Notes: generated from the letters alone by a model not told the origin. Counted from the stretch's first letter, positions 8,787 through 18,201 are shown. The stretch: 64,000 nt of DNA from an uncultured Allomuricauda sp. (GCF_937884665.1 NZ_CAKZYF010000210.1:62001-126000), one strand, 5' to 3'. Made by a program: numbers and translations.

Positions 8787-10073
8787 TTATTGAAAACAAT
8801 CCATAGCAGCATCTTCCACCCCCATTAGTTCTGCAAGTTTACAGGATATCTCTTTGCCCTCTGCTTCCAGTTCTCTTATCTCACGCTTACAACTAATTTT
8901 TTCCTGCTCAAGGCCCCTACAGTTACTTTTACAATTATCCAAATCAGCATCAATACGATCGCATTCAGCCCTTTGCTTAACAAGTTTTTCAGCTATTTGG
9001 TTCATCGCTCGTTCAAGCCCCCTTCTTGTATTGGCAAAATCAGTACCTTCAGTACCCAGTGCATTTGGGTCCGAAGCATTAGTGGCCGCCCGTCTCTGTA
9101 TCCTATCTTGTATTTCAATCATTTTCAGTTTTATCCGCTCTTTACAGTCGATATCTTCGCTGTCACATTCCGAGAGTTCCCTGAGGAGCATACTTATTTT
9201 GTTATAATCCTGCTCCAGGGACTCAGCTGCCTCGTCACTCATAGGGTCACTTGAAAAGGCCCCAGCACCCGGGACAACTCCCATTGTGGCTTCTTTATAA
9301 AAAGCTCCGTTAAAAGTTTGGCTTACTGGTTCTATTTTTTTCAGAGTCGCTTCAAAGGTACCTTCTTGTGATTCCACTTTAGTATACACCGCAAGCCTGT
9401 TGCATTCGCCAATGGTATCGTCTTTAACCACGCCTACAAGCAGTCCAACAAGGGGTACGCCGGTTTGTATGGTTCTTCCGGTGGTATTTTCTGCAAAATG
9501 TATGGTCATTTTTGCCCTTTCACCATCGGGACTATTTACCATGGCGGTATACGCTTTAGTTTGTTGTTTTATACCACTGGGTTTTTTGTCAGCAACCTCA
9601 TTGAAATCAGCAGCCTCGTTAAAAAACTCTTCTAAAAATGCAAGGTCGTTGAACATTTTATCTTGACGGGTGCCGTCCATGGCCATGGTGAGTGCTCTTT
9701 TCTGGTTAAACTGGGCGTCATTGACATACACAACGGTTTTACCGCTGGGCATAATGATGACCCCATCAACAGAACCGAATTCATTGGTAACTTGTCCGAA
9801 ATTTACTGTCAGCATCGTTGGGGATAAAAACCTGGAACCATCAGCGGTATTAACAAAATAATCCAGATCATAGATCTCCTCGGAACCATCGACATTGGAT
9901 TTTAACTGAGATGTTATCAGATAATCGAATGCGAACCCTCCATTGATATCATCGGGATTCGCCTGAATCTTGCTCCGATTCTCAATAGGTCCGATGCAGT
10001 AAGAATCATTTTCCTTGCTTTCGCATGATAAAATCAAAAAAGCCAATAAAATAGGAAGGATAGTTTTTTTCAT
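8787..10073 (-). CDS. Lipoprotein of unknown function with cysteine-rich helical C-terminus
   Basis: 428 residues. The start MKKTILPILLAFLILSC is a lipoprotein signal with lipobox cysteine at residue 17. The middle part (about 40-270) looks like a beta-rich periplasmic domain. The C-terminal 160 residues are highly charged, strongly helical and hold about ten cysteines spaced irregularly (for example DNCKSNCRGLEQEKISCKRE and MDCFQ at the end), suggesting a disulfide-linked coiled coil in the periplasm. I do not recognise the family. It sits between uppP and truB with 167 and 75 bp gaps, and appears to interrupt the cell-envelope gene group. No base-composition oddity stands out. Confidence 0.8.
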   Translation of the reverse strand: MKKTILPILLAFLILSCESKENDSYCIGPIENRSKIQANPDDINGGFAFDYLITSQLKSNVDGSEEIYDLDYFVNTADGSRFLSPTMLTVNFGQVTNEFGSVDGVIIMPSGKTVVYVNDAQFNQKRALTMAMDGTRQDKMFNDLAFLEEFFNEAADFNEVADKKPSGIKQQTKAYTAMVNSPDGERAKMTIHFAENTTGRTIQTGVPLVGLLVGVVKDDTIGECNRLAVYTKVESQEGTFEATLKKIEPVSQTFNGAFYKEATMGVVPGAGAFSSDPMSDEAAESLEQDYNKISMLLRELSECDSEDIDCKERIKLKMIEIQDRIQRRAATNASDPNALGTEGTDFANTRRGLERAMNQIAEKLVKQRAECDRIDADLDNCKSNCRGLEQEKISCKREIRELEAEGKEISCKLAELMGVEDAAMDCFQ

Positions 10074-10240
10074 GGTCGATGATTAAGGTTATTCCCTAAG
10101 TTCAGAAGTTAGGTAATCGTCTGTACACTAAAATCTTCCGTCTTCTAAAAATAACAACTTTTATGCCGTAAACCAGGAACAAACTTTTTGCTACCGGCTA
10201 AAGTGTCTTTTTTCCTTTATAAAAGCTTGGAGGGCAATGT

Positions 10241-11035
10241 TTATCCCCAAATACTCCATGCTACGGCAAGCAGCCCCACCACAAGGCAATAGATGGCGAA
10301 ATAGGTAAGTTTACTCTGGCGCACCAGTTTTATCATCCAGGTACAAGCTGCAAGTCCGGCTAAAAATGCCGCAATAAAGCCAGCGGTTATAGCCACGGTC
10401 TGGTTTCCTTCAAAATGAATATCGCCACTAAGGAGGTCTTTCGCCATCTTTCCCAATATCAAAGGGACTACCATCAAAAATGAGAATCGTGCTGATTTTG
10501 ATTTATCCACCCCCAAAAGTACGGCAGCGGAGATCGTGGCACCACTTCTTGAGATTCCTGGTAGAATGGCGATAGCTTGAGCGACACCGATGATAAGCGC
10601 ACTTGAGTACGTGACCCCTTTAGTTGTAGTTTTGGCCATGTCTGCCAGATACAATAATATGGCGGTAATAATCAACATAATCCCAACGATGATAATTGCC
10701 CCATCAAAAAAGACCTCCAGAAAATCCTCCAGAAAGAATCCTACTAAGGCTGCGGGAATCATGGAAACAATGATTTTTAATGCGAATTGGGTCTCTTCAT
10801 TCCATTGAAATTGAAACAATCCCTTAAAGATTTCAATAACGTCTTTTCGAAAAACGATAATTGTGCTCAATGCTGTTGCAAAGTGAAGAATAACGGTGAA
10901 CAAAAGGCTTTCTTCAGGCAAGGCGTCCGCACCTAAAATAGCTTTTCCCAACTCCAGGTGCCCACTGGAAGATACCGGCAGAAACTCGGTCAATCCTTGA
11001 ATTATCCCAAGGATTATCGCGTCAATAATATCCAA
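10241..11035 (-). CDS. uppP: Undecaprenyl-diphosphatase UppP/BacA
   Basis: 264 residues, all in hydrophobic segments. Both diagnostic motifs are present: GLTEFLPVSSSGH near residue 14 and LPGISRSGATI near residue 158. The enzyme dephosphorylates undecaprenyl diphosphate at the inner membrane, recycling the lipid carrier for peptidoglycan and other envelope polymers. It begins one base after the DUF3098 gene ends, in an operon with that gene and ftsX. Confidence 0.97.
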   Translation of the reverse strand: MDIIDAIILGIIQGLTEFLPVSSSGHLELGKAILGADALPEESLLFTVILHFATALSTIIVFRKDVIEIFKGLFQFQWNEETQFALKIIVSMIPAALVGFFLEDFLEVFFDGAIIIVGIMLIITAILLYLADMAKTTTKGVTYSSALIIGVAQAIAILPGISRSGATISAAVLLGVDKSKSARFSFLMVVPLILGKMAKDLLSGDIHFEGNQTVAITAGFIAAFLAGLAACTWMIKLVRQSKLTYFAIYCLVVGLLAVAWSIWG

Positions 11036-11036
11036 G

Positions 11037-11300
11037 TTACTTTTTCTTTTTGTGAGGATTCAACAAAATGGCGTACACCTGTATGCCCAATCCGATGAGG
11101 ACCAGGGTAGGAGCCAAACGTATTCTTCTAAAACTATAAATATCCGGGTTGAAAACATTGGGGTCATTGCTTCCACCACCACTCATCAAAATAAACCCCA
11201 GTGCAATGCAGGCCAATCCAATGAAAAGAAAAAGATAGTTTCGTTTTTGAAAAACAAATTCCTTGGTTGGTCGGTTTTCCTTCGTATTTTTCTTACTCAT
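11037..11300 (-). CDS. DUF3098 small membrane protein
   Basis: 87 residues with two membrane segments (about 26-45 and 66-82) and a short loop with FNPDIYSFRRIRLAPTLVL, the hallmark of DUF3098, a Bacteroidota family always small and basic at both ends (KKKK at the C-terminus). Function unknown. It lies 9 bp after ftsX and 1 bp before uppP, a position that points to a role in division or lipid-carrier recycling, by context only. Confidence 0.9.
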   Translation of the reverse strand: MSKKNTKENRPTKEFVFQKRNYLFLFIGLACIALGFILMSGGGSNDPNVFNPDIYSFRRIRLAPTLVLIGLGIQVYAILLNPHKKKK

Positions 11301-11309
11301 GCTGTAAAG

Positions 11310-12188
11310 TTAATAATAAAGATCGTCTGTCCTCAAATTCAAGAAACGTTGCGTGGCAATATGAGTGCTCAACCAAGAAATAAGTATTCCCAGCCCAAAT
11401 ACCGAGACAAATAGTATTACAATGACCATAATGTCCTGGAAAAGATTGAGCCCCGGGAAGTTGGCGTTTACATAATACAACACAATGGCCAGGGCCATCA
11501 AGGCCAATAATCCTCCTAAGATGCCCAACTTGATGTTGGTCCAGACAAAGGGTTTTCTAATAAATTTTTTGGTCGCGCCAACCATCTGCATGGTTTTGAT
11601 GATAAAACGTTTGGAGTAAATAGAGAGACGTATCGAACTATTGATGAGCAATACAGAGATAAACGTAAAGATACCACTAGCGACCAAAATCCAAAGACTG
11701 ATTCGCTTTACATTGTCGTTCAATAAGGAAATCAGGGGTTGATCATAGCTTACTTCGTCAACATAGGTTTTGGAAGTAATATCCTCTGCAATCTCTGAAA
11801 TCTGGACAGGAGATACAAAATCAGCTTTCAAATTGACATCAATAGCGTTTTTTAGCGGGTTATATCCTAAAAATTCCACAAAATTCTCTCCTATATCTTC
11901 ACTATACTGTTCCGCGGCATCCTCTTTGGAAACGTAGTTGGCTGATTTGGTGTATTCGGCTAGTGCCAAACTTTTTTGGAGCTGTTCTATTTCAACGGTC
12001 TTGGCATTATCCTTCAAAAAAATGGAAATGGTAATCTGTTCTTTGAAATGGTCGGCCAATTTCTTGGTATTAAGCACCAGAAGACCTAAAATCCCCAGTA
12101 AGAAGAGTACCAAAGCTATACTCAACACCACGGAAAAATAGGATGAAATCAGGCGCCGGCGCTGGTATCGTTCAATATATTGGCTCAT
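11310..12188 (-). CDS. ftsX: Cell division permease-like protein FtsX
   Basis: 292 residues. Cytosolic N-terminus, a membrane segment at about 20-40, a periplasmic domain of about 120 residues, then three further membrane segments (VASGIFTFISVLLIN, LALMALAIVLYY, IMVIVILFVSVFGLGILISW). The stretch IIKTMQMVGATKKFIRKPF is the conserved FtsX cytosolic loop. With FtsE it links the divisome to peptidoglycan hydrolases; ftsE is not in the window. First gene of the ftsX-DUF3098-uppP operon; divergent from leuS. Confidence 0.95.
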   Translation of the reverse strand: MSQYIERYQRRRLISSYFSVVLSIALVLFLLGILGLLVLNTKKLADHFKEQITISIFLKDNAKTVEIEQLQKSLALAEYTKSANYVSKEDAAEQYSEDIGENFVEFLGYNPLKNAIDVNLKADFVSPVQISEIAEDITSKTYVDEVSYDQPLISLLNDNVKRISLWILVASGIFTFISVLLINSSIRLSIYSKRFIIKTMQMVGATKKFIRKPFVWTNIKLGILGGLLALMALAIVLYYVNANFPGLNLFQDIMVIVILFVSVFGLGILISWLSTHIATQRFLNLRTDDLYY

Positions 12189-12277
12189 ACGGGAAAATCA
12201 ATATGTAAAAATAGAAAAGTAAATTGTAATTAAGGGATTAAAGCTATTTTTGAGGCTGCAAAACAGATGTGAGTACC

Positions 12278-15109
12278 ATGAACTACAATTTCAGGGAAAT
12301 TGAGGCCAAATGGCAAAAATATTGGGCAGAAAATGAGACGTTCAAGTCGGCAAATGGTTTGGATATGCCAAAATTCTATGTGCTTTCCATGTTTCCTTAT
12401 CCTTCAGGTGCCGGATTGCACGTAGGCCATCCTTTAGGATACATCGCCGGGGATATCTACGCCCGCTTCAAAAGGCATAAGGGTTTCAACGTGCTTCATC
12501 CCATGGGGTACGATTCTTTTGGACTACCGGCCGAACAATATGCCATTCAAACAGGACAACATCCTGCAATAACCACTGAGACCAATATTAAAAGGTATAG
12601 GGAACAGCTGGACCAATTGGGGTTTTCGTTTGATTGGAGCAGGGAAGTGCGCACATCTGACCCTAAATACTACAAATGGACCCAGTGGGTGTTCATCCAG
12701 TTGTTCCATTCCTGGTATAACAAGTCGTCGGATAGCGCGGAGGATATCGCGACCTTGGTTTCCAATTTTGAAAAGGAAGGTAATATTGAAGTTGATGCGG
12801 CTTGTGACGACGACACACCGATTTTCAGCGCCTCAGATTGGTCCCGGTTTTCCGAAAAGACCAAACAAGAAATCCTTTTAAAATACAGACTCACGTATTT
12901 GGCAGATACTGAGGTAAACTGGTGTCCAGAACTTGGGACGGTTTTGGCGAATGACGAGATTGTAAATGGAGTTTCCGAACGCGGGGGCCATCCTGTCATC
13001 CGTAAAAAGATGACCCAATGGAGCATGCGAATCACGGCCTATGCCCAGCGCCTCTTGGACGGTCTGGATACGATTGATTGGCCGCAACCTTTAAAAGATT
13101 CGCAGATAAATTGGATAGGTCGCTCTGAGGGAGCTTCCGTAACATTTAATGTCATTTCGGATACTGAAGGCGAGCCCAATCAAATTGAAGTTTTCACTAC
13201 CAGACCCGATACCATTTTTGGGGTGAGCTTCATGACTTTGGCTCCAGAGCACGACTTGGTGGCCAAAATCACGACCTCCAGTCAAAAAGCTGCGGTGGAT
13301 GCTTATATTGAGGCTACGGCCAAACGCTCTGAAAGGGACAGAATGGCGGATGTCAAAACCATTTCCGGAGTGTTTACGGGAGCGTATGCGGAACATCCCT
13401 TTACAAAAGAACCCGTCCCGATATGGATAGGGGATTATGTTTTGGCCAGCTATGGAACTGGGGCGGTCATGGCAGTTCCTTGTGGAGATCAGCGCGATTA
13501 TGATTTCGCGAAGCACTACAATATCCCCATTCCCAATATTTTTGCAGGGATAGATATTTCTGAAGAAGCCTTTGTAGATAAAACCAATACCACCATTGCG
13601 AATTCTGATTTTTTGAATGGGTTATCTTACAAAGAAGCCACTGGGAAGGCAATTCTTGAACTGGAAAAACTGGGACAAGGTCAAGGCAAAATCAACTATC
13701 GACTCCGAGATGCGGTCTTCAGCAGACAGCGCTATTGGGGAGAACCATTTCCCGTGTATTATGTAAATGGTATGCCGCAAATGATAGATTTGGAACATTT
13801 GCCCTTAGAACTTCCCGATGTAGAAAAGTATTTGCCTACCGAGACCGGGGAACCCCCTTTGGGCAATGCGAACCATTGGGCATGGGATACCGAACAATGT
13901 AAAGTGGTCGATAATCAATTGGTAAATGACACAACAGTTTTTCCACTAGAGTTGAACACCATGCCTGGTTGGGCCGGTAGTTCCCAATATTTTAATCGTT
14001 ATATGGACCCCCATAACAACGAAGCCATTTATTCTAAGGAGGCCATCTCATATTGGCAGGATGTAGACCTTTATATCGGAGGTAGCGAGCATGCCACGGG
14101 CCACTTGTTGTACTCCCGTTTCTGGCAAAAGTTTTTGTTCGATAAAGGGATAACTCCTAAAGATGAGTTTGCCCAAAAGTTGATTAACCAGGGGATGATA
14201 ACGGGCACAAGTGCTTTTGTTTACAAGGATTTGGATTCAAATAGGATTTACTCCAAAGGCCTAACACAGAAAAAGAATGTGATTCCTGTTCATGCAGATG
14301 TTTCTTTGGTAAATGCTTCCGATGAATTGGACATTGAAGCCTTCAAAGAATGGCAACCTGATTATAAGGATACTGAGTTTGTTTTAGAGAATGGAAGATA
14401 TATTGTAGGCCGTGAGGTTGAAAAAATGTCCAAATCCAAATACAACGTAGTCAATCCGGATGCCATTTGTGAAGAATACGGAGCGGATTCTCTTCGCTTG
14501 TATGAAATGTTTCTTGGACCCTTGGAGCAATCCAAACCTTGGAACACAGCAGGGATTACCGGAGTTCATTCCTTTTTGAAAAAACTCTGGAAATTGTATA
14601 CTCCATTTATCGATGGGTCCATGGGTGTAGTTGAAGCGGAACCTACTTCCGAAAATCTCAAGACGCTTCACAAAACCATTAAAAAAGTAGAAGAGGATAT
14701 TGAAAACTTTTCGTTCAATACCTCGGTCTCCACCTTTATGATTTGCGTCAATGAGTTGACTTCACAAAAGTGTACTAGCAAATCGATTCTAAACCCCTTG
14801 GCTATTTTAGTATCTCCTTATGCGCCCCATATTGCTGAAGAACTTTGGCAGCATTTGGGTAATTCTGAATCCATGGCCAATGCCCCGTTCCCTAAGTTTG
14901 AAGCAAAATATTTGGTGGAAAGTATCAAGGAATATCCTATTTCCTTTAATGGAAAACTTCGATTCAAACTGGAATTGCCAATGGATATGGGCAAGGATGA
15001 AATAGAAGCAGCGGTAATTGCCCATGAAAAGACCAAGGCACAACTACAAGGGCGTGAACCTAAAAAGGTAATTGTAGTTCCTGGAAAAATCGTCAATATC
15101 GTGGGTTAA
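12278..15109 (+). CDS. leuS: Leucine-tRNA ligase
   Basis: 943 residues from the ATG at 12278; a GTG three codons upstream is possible but the family begins as MNYNFREIEAKWQKYWAE. Class I signatures are present: PSGAGLHVGHPLGY (HIGH type, near residue 50) and KMSKS at 716-720. The editing domain (connective peptide 1) holds TTRPDTIFG and the threonine-rich region. An insertion at about 150-200 (rich in Asp and Glu) is longer than in the Escherichia coli enzyme but usual in Bacteroidota. It charges tRNA-Leu and stands alone, divergent from ftsX. Confidence 0.97.
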   Translation: MNYNFREIEAKWQKYWAENETFKSANGLDMPKFYVLSMFPYPSGAGLHVGHPLGYIAGDIYARFKRHKGFNVLHPMGYDSFGLPAEQYAIQTGQHPAITTETNIKRYREQLDQLGFSFDWSREVRTSDPKYYKWTQWVFIQLFHSWYNKSSDSAEDIATLVSNFEKEGNIEVDAACDDDTPIFSASDWSRFSEKTKQEILLKYRLTYLADTEVNWCPELGTVLANDEIVNGVSERGGHPVIRKKMTQWSMRITAYAQRLLDGLDTIDWPQPLKDSQINWIGRSEGASVTFNVISDTEGEPNQIEVFTTRPDTIFGVSFMTLAPEHDLVAKITTSSQKAAVDAYIEATAKRSERDRMADVKTISGVFTGAYAEHPFTKEPVPIWIGDYVLASYGTGAVMAVPCGDQRDYDFAKHYNIPIPNIFAGIDISEEAFVDKTNTTIANSDFLNGLSYKEATGKAILELEKLGQGQGKINYRLRDAVFSRQRYWGEPFPVYYVNGMPQMIDLEHLPLELPDVEKYLPTETGEPPLGNANHWAWDTEQCKVVDNQLVNDTTVFPLELNTMPGWAGSSQYFNRYMDPHNNEAIYSKEAISYWQDVDLYIGGSEHATGHLLYSRFWQKFLFDKGITPKDEFAQKLINQGMITGTSAFVYKDLDSNRIYSKGLTQKKNVIPVHADVSLVNASDELDIEAFKEWQPDYKDTEFVLENGRYIVGREVEKMSKSKYNVVNPDAICEEYGADSLRLYEMFLGPLEQSKPWNTAGITGVHSFLKKLWKLYTPFIDGSMGVVEAEPTSENLKTLHKTIKKVEEDIENFSFNTSVSTFMICVNELTSQKCTSKSILNPLAILVSPYAPHIAEELWQHLGNSESMANAPFPKFEAKYLVESIKEYPISFNGKLRFKLELPMDMGKDEIEAAVIAHEKTKAQLQGREPKKVIVVPGKIVNIVG

Positions 15110-15185
15110 CAACGCCGGTTGCATAACATCAGGGCAGTTTTTTGCCTGAGGGAGATACACCTTTTGAATATATAAATAGTACGCG

Positions 15186-15440
15186 ATGGAAAGTATTGAA
15201 ATTGTTGGGCTGGTCGCGGCCACCCTAACTACCTCTTCATTTGTGCCTCAAGTGTACAAGGCTTTCAAAAACAAATCAACGAAAGACGTATCATTGACCA
15301 TGTACACCGTTTTACTAGTTGGTACCCTGCTTTGGTTGGTCTATGGTATCAACATTCAGAGTATGTCCGTCATACTGGCCAATAGTATCACATCTCTTTT
15401 GGCAGTGTTGATGTTGATATTGAAACTAAAGTATCAATGA
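15186..15440 (+). CDS. SemiSWEET / PQ-loop family sugar transporter
   Basis: 84 residues in three membrane helices, the full size of a bacterial SemiSWEET half-transporter. The PQ motif is visible in TTSSFVPQVYKAFKNKSTKDVSLTM-like sequence near residues 17-40, followed by LLWLVYGI and the third helix. SemiSWEETs dimerise to move sugars such as sucrose or glucose down their gradient; the true substrate here is unknown. The gene is 76 bp after leuS and 184 bp before ald, without clear partners. Confidence 0.92.
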   Translation: MESIEIVGLVAATLTTSSFVPQVYKAFKNKSTKDVSLTMYTVLLVGTLLWLVYGINIQSMSVILANSITSLLAVLMLILKLKYQ

Positions 15441-15441
15441 C

Positions 15442-15565
15442 CCCTTAAAAATATAGTGTAACTTGTTGTTTTTAGTATTTTTTGGAAATACACCCCCTCA
15501 ATTTTTAAGGGTATATTTAAAAAATTAGTATTTTTTATCGATATACCCCTGTATTTCATCGATAT
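15442..15565 (+). promoter_or_regulatory. AT-rich leader of ald with nested inverted and direct repeats
   Basis: In the 184-bp gap before ald I see three repeats. CCCTTAAAAAT (15442-15452) is the exact reverse complement of ATTTTTAAGGG (15501-15511). GGGTATAT (15509-15516) is the reverse complement of ATATACCC (15541-15548). ATCGATAT occurs twice, at 15537 and 15558, 21 bp apart. The two dyads share GGG at 15509-15511, so their hairpins exclude each other. This could be a regulator platform or an RNA switch; nothing decides between them. Confidence 0.35.
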
Positions 15566-15624
15566 TTCCTTTTTTAAATCTTTTTTTTATAACACCTTTG
15601 AAACGTCATCGTAAAAACATAAAA

Positions 15625-16725
15625 ATGATTGTAGGTGTACCCAAGGAAATCAAGAATAACGAAAGTCGAGTAGGAATGACCCCTGCTGGCGTTTTTGAAT
15701 TGGTTAAAAACAAACATACCGTTTATGTGCAGTCCGGGGCTGGTGAAGGAAGTGGATTTTTTGATAAAGACTACCAAGAAGTGGGTGCTACTATTCTGGA
15801 AACCATTCAGGAAGTGTATGAGATCAGTGAAATGATCGTTAAGGTGAAAGAACCGATTGCTGAAGAATATCCCCTGGTACGAAAAGGGCAAATCGTATTT
15901 ACCTATTTTCATTTTGCATCAAGCGAGTCACTTACTAAGGCCATGATGGACAGTGGGGCAACCTGTATCGCGTATGAAACTGTGGAAGATAAAGATGGCA
16001 CACTGCCGCTGCTGACCCCAATGTCTGAGGTAGCAGGACGAATGGCCATTCAGCAAGGAGCCAAATATCTAGAAAAACCTAAAAAAGGTAGGGGAGTACT
16101 TTTAGGAGGGGTCCCTGGCGTAGCTCCTGGTAAAGTCTTGGTACTTGGCGCGGGTACCGTCGGTATACAAGCTGCTAAAATGGCAGCTGGTTTAGGAGCG
16201 CATGTTACCATTTTAGATGTGAACATGAAGCGGCTCCGGTACGTAAATGATGTCATGCCAAGTCATGTAGTTACTGAATTTTCCAATGAGTTCAATATCA
16301 GAAAACACATAAAAACACACGACCTGATTATCGGTGGCGTTTTGATAAAAGGGGCAAAAGCTCCGAAACTGGTCTCAAAGGACATGCTTCGGGAAATGCG
16401 CCCGGGAACGGTCATTGTAGATGTGGCCGTAGATCAAGGTGGTTGTATGGAAACCACCAAGCCCACTACACATGAGGACCCCGTTTACATCATAGATGAT
16501 GTGGTACATTACTGTGTGGCCAACATGCCCGGGGCAGTTCCTTATACGTCTACTGTTGCCTTGACCAACGTAACATTGCCCTACGTGCTCAAACTGGCCA
16601 ATATGGGGTGGCGCAGCGCATGCAATTTGGATATGTCTTTATCCAAAGGCCTCAATATTGTAGATGGAGAAATAGTGTACAAAGAAATTACTGAAGCTTT
16701 CAACTTCCAAACCGCTTTGGTCTAG
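15625..16725 (+). CDS. ald: Alanine dehydrogenase
   Basis: 366 residues from the ATG at 15625; a TTG at 15598 would add nine residues that are not part of the family. The start MIVGVPKEIKNNESRVGMTP is diagnostic, with the catalytic lysine in KVKEPIAEEYPL and the histidine in YFHFASS. The NAD-binding fold reads VLGAGTVGIQAAKMAAGLGA. The enzyme interconverts alanine and pyruvate plus ammonia using NAD. It is followed by a good terminator at 16750-16775 and stands alone, so its regulation must come from the repeat-rich leader before it. Confidence 0.95.
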   Translation: MIVGVPKEIKNNESRVGMTPAGVFELVKNKHTVYVQSGAGEGSGFFDKDYQEVGATILETIQEVYEISEMIVKVKEPIAEEYPLVRKGQIVFTYFHFASSESLTKAMMDSGATCIAYETVEDKDGTLPLLTPMSEVAGRMAIQQGAKYLEKPKKGRGVLLGGVPGVAPGKVLVLGAGTVGIQAAKMAAGLGAHVTILDVNMKRLRYVNDVMPSHVVTEFSNEFNIRKHIKTHDLIIGGVLIKGAKAPKLVSKDMLREMRPGTVIVDVAVDQGGCMETTKPTTHEDPVYIIDDVVHYCVANMPGAVPYTSTVALTNVTLPYVLKLANMGWRSACNLDMSLSKGLNIVDGEIVYKEITEAFNFQTALV

Positions 16726-16749
16726 AACACATTTTGTCAGTAAAATAAT

Positions 16750-16775
16750 CCCTGTCATAGCTTGGCGGGGTTTTT
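16750..16775 (+). terminator. Rho-independent terminator after ald
   Basis: CCCTGTCA (16750-16757) pairs with TGGCGGGG (16763-16770), an 8-bp stem with two G-T wobbles and a 5-base loop, directly followed by five Ts. It ends 50 bp after the ald stop codon. Confidence 0.65.
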
Positions 16776-16818
16776 GCGTTTAAGTTGGTATCTTTAAGAC
16801 AATAAAAACGTAAAAGCC

Positions 16819-17517
16819 ATGATGACGTATTATATATTAATTGGAGGAATTGCGCTGGTCAGCTGGTTCGTGAGCAACCAATTAAAAAGTAAGTTCAAGA
16901 AATATTCCAAAGTGCATTTGCGCAATGGTATGAGTGGTGCGGAAATTGCCCAAAAAATGTTGGATGACCATGGGATTCGTGATGTAAAGGTGATTTCCAC
17001 TGCTGGAATGTTGACCGACCACTATAATCCAAAAAACAAAACCGTAAATTTAAGTGAAGCTGTTTACAGCCAACGTAATGCAGCCGCTGCGGCCGTTGCA
17101 GCACACGAGGTGGGCCATGCCGTACAACATGCTCAGGCCTACGAATGGTTGACCATGCGTTCAAAATTGGTACCAGTAGTGAGTGTTACTTCAGGAATGT
17201 CCACGTGGATTGTTTTCGGGGGAATTGCACTGATGGCCACCAACGCTCTGGGAGGTATCGGATTCTATGTGGCAATTGCAGGTTTGATTATGATGGGTTT
17301 CGCAACCCTGTTCAGTTTTGTAACCTTGCCGGTTGAGTATGATGCGAGCAAAAGGGCCTTGGTATGGTTGCAGCAAAAAAATATGGTGACCCAGCAAGAA
17401 TATTCAGGGGCCGAAGATGCTTTGAAATGGGCCGCCAGGACCTACTTGGTAGCCGCTTTGGGGGCCTTGGCTTCCTTGCTCTATTGGGCGTGGGCGGTCT
17501 TTGGAGGACGGGATTAA
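16819..17517 (+). CDS. Membrane zinc metallopeptidase (YugP-like, neutral zinc metallopeptidase family)
   Basis: 232 residues. An N-terminal membrane segment, then a domain with VAAHEVGHAVQHAQ (HExxH-type zinc site, residues about 94-107), two further membrane segments (about 130-175) containing FSFVTLPVEYDASKRAL, where the glutamate is the probable third zinc ligand, and a last membrane segment. This is the pattern of PF04298 proteins such as Bacillus YugP. Substrates are unknown. A strong terminator follows at 17543-17577, and the crp-like gene comes after it. Confidence 0.9.
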   Translation: MMTYYILIGGIALVSWFVSNQLKSKFKKYSKVHLRNGMSGAEIAQKMLDDHGIRDVKVISTAGMLTDHYNPKNKTVNLSEAVYSQRNAAAAAVAAHEVGHAVQHAQAYEWLTMRSKLVPVVSVTSGMSTWIVFGGIALMATNALGGIGFYVAIAGLIMMGFATLFSFVTLPVEYDASKRALVWLQQKNMVTQQEYSGAEDALKWAARTYLVAALGALASLLYWAWAVFGGRD

Positions 17518-17542
17518 GTCTTCCTAAATTCGTACAACGCAT

Positions 17543-17577
17543 AAAAACCTGTTCCGAAAGATCTGAACAGGTTTTTT
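17543..17577 (+). terminator. Rho-independent terminator after the zinc peptidase gene
   Basis: AAAAACCTGTTC (17543-17554) and GAACAGGTTTTT (17565-17576) form a 12-bp perfect stem around a 10-base loop and end in a run of six Ts. A clear intrinsic terminator. Confidence 0.9.
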
Positions 17578-17607
17578 ATTGTATTTTTCGAAAGAGAGAG
17601 TCAGCGT

Positions 17608-18201
17608 ATGGCAGTCGAAGAATACCAAGGTCTATTAGATAACATTGAGCGCTACGTTTCGTTGACCGCAGCCGAAAAACAACAGCTTACTGCCGTGATT
17701 CGCCCAGTTCGAATCAAGAAACGCCAATTCATTGATCAGCCTGGATATGTCAGTCTTTATAGAAATTATATTGTCAAAGGGGCGTTTCAATCCTTTCTTC
17801 TGGACAAGGATGGAAAAGAGCATACCGTTCAAATTGCCGTAGAGGACTGGTTTGTGAGTGATTTCTATAGCTACATCACGCGAACTCCAGCAACCCTTTT
17901 CGTAGAAGCGCTGGAAGATGCTATGATACTTCAATTAAAGTATGAGGATATAGAGCCTCTTTGTTCCGAAATTCACGCCTTGAGCGAATACTTTAGGGTC
18001 ACCACGGAAAAAGCATTTGCCTATTCCAGAAACCGGGCCCTGTCCAGCTTGAGCATGACCGCTGAAGAGCGTTATTTGGAGTTTATGGGAATGTATCCGG
18101 GAATTGCCTGCCGGGTGCCCCAACGTATTATTGCCTCTTACTTGGGCATGACCCCCGAGTTTTTGAGTAAAATACGTAAAGGAATTCGAATGGAATCTTA
18201 A
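17608..18201 (+). CDS. Crp/Fnr family transcriptional regulator
   Basis: 197 residues. The N-terminal 130 residues are a cyclic-nucleotide-binding type beta-roll (FLLDKDGKEHTVQIAVEDWFVSDFYS), lacking the arginine-serine cAMP signature of E. coli Crp, and the C-terminal part carries a winged helix-turn-helix with RIIASYLGMTPEFLSKIRK as recognition region. Proteins of this kind in Bacteroidota often regulate a neighbouring small operon; here the DoxX/SDR pair begins 90 bp downstream on the same strand. The effector is unknown, and no terminator separates the regulator from the pair. Confidence 0.9.
   Translation: MAVEEYQGLLDNIERYVSLTAAEKQQLTAVIRPVRIKKRQFIDQPGYVSLYRNYIVKGAFQSFLLDKDGKEHTVQIAVEDWFVSDFYSYITRTPATLFVEALEDAMILQLKYEDIEPLCSEIHALSEYFRVTTEKAFAYSRNRALSSLSMTAEERYLEFMGMYPGIACRVPQRIIASYLGMTPEFLSKIRKGIRMES

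Noticed and set aside
15130-15148. Hairpin after leuS as a terminator
   Set aside because: CAGGGCA and TGCCTG can pair with a bulge, but the T-run is in the loop and none follows the stem.
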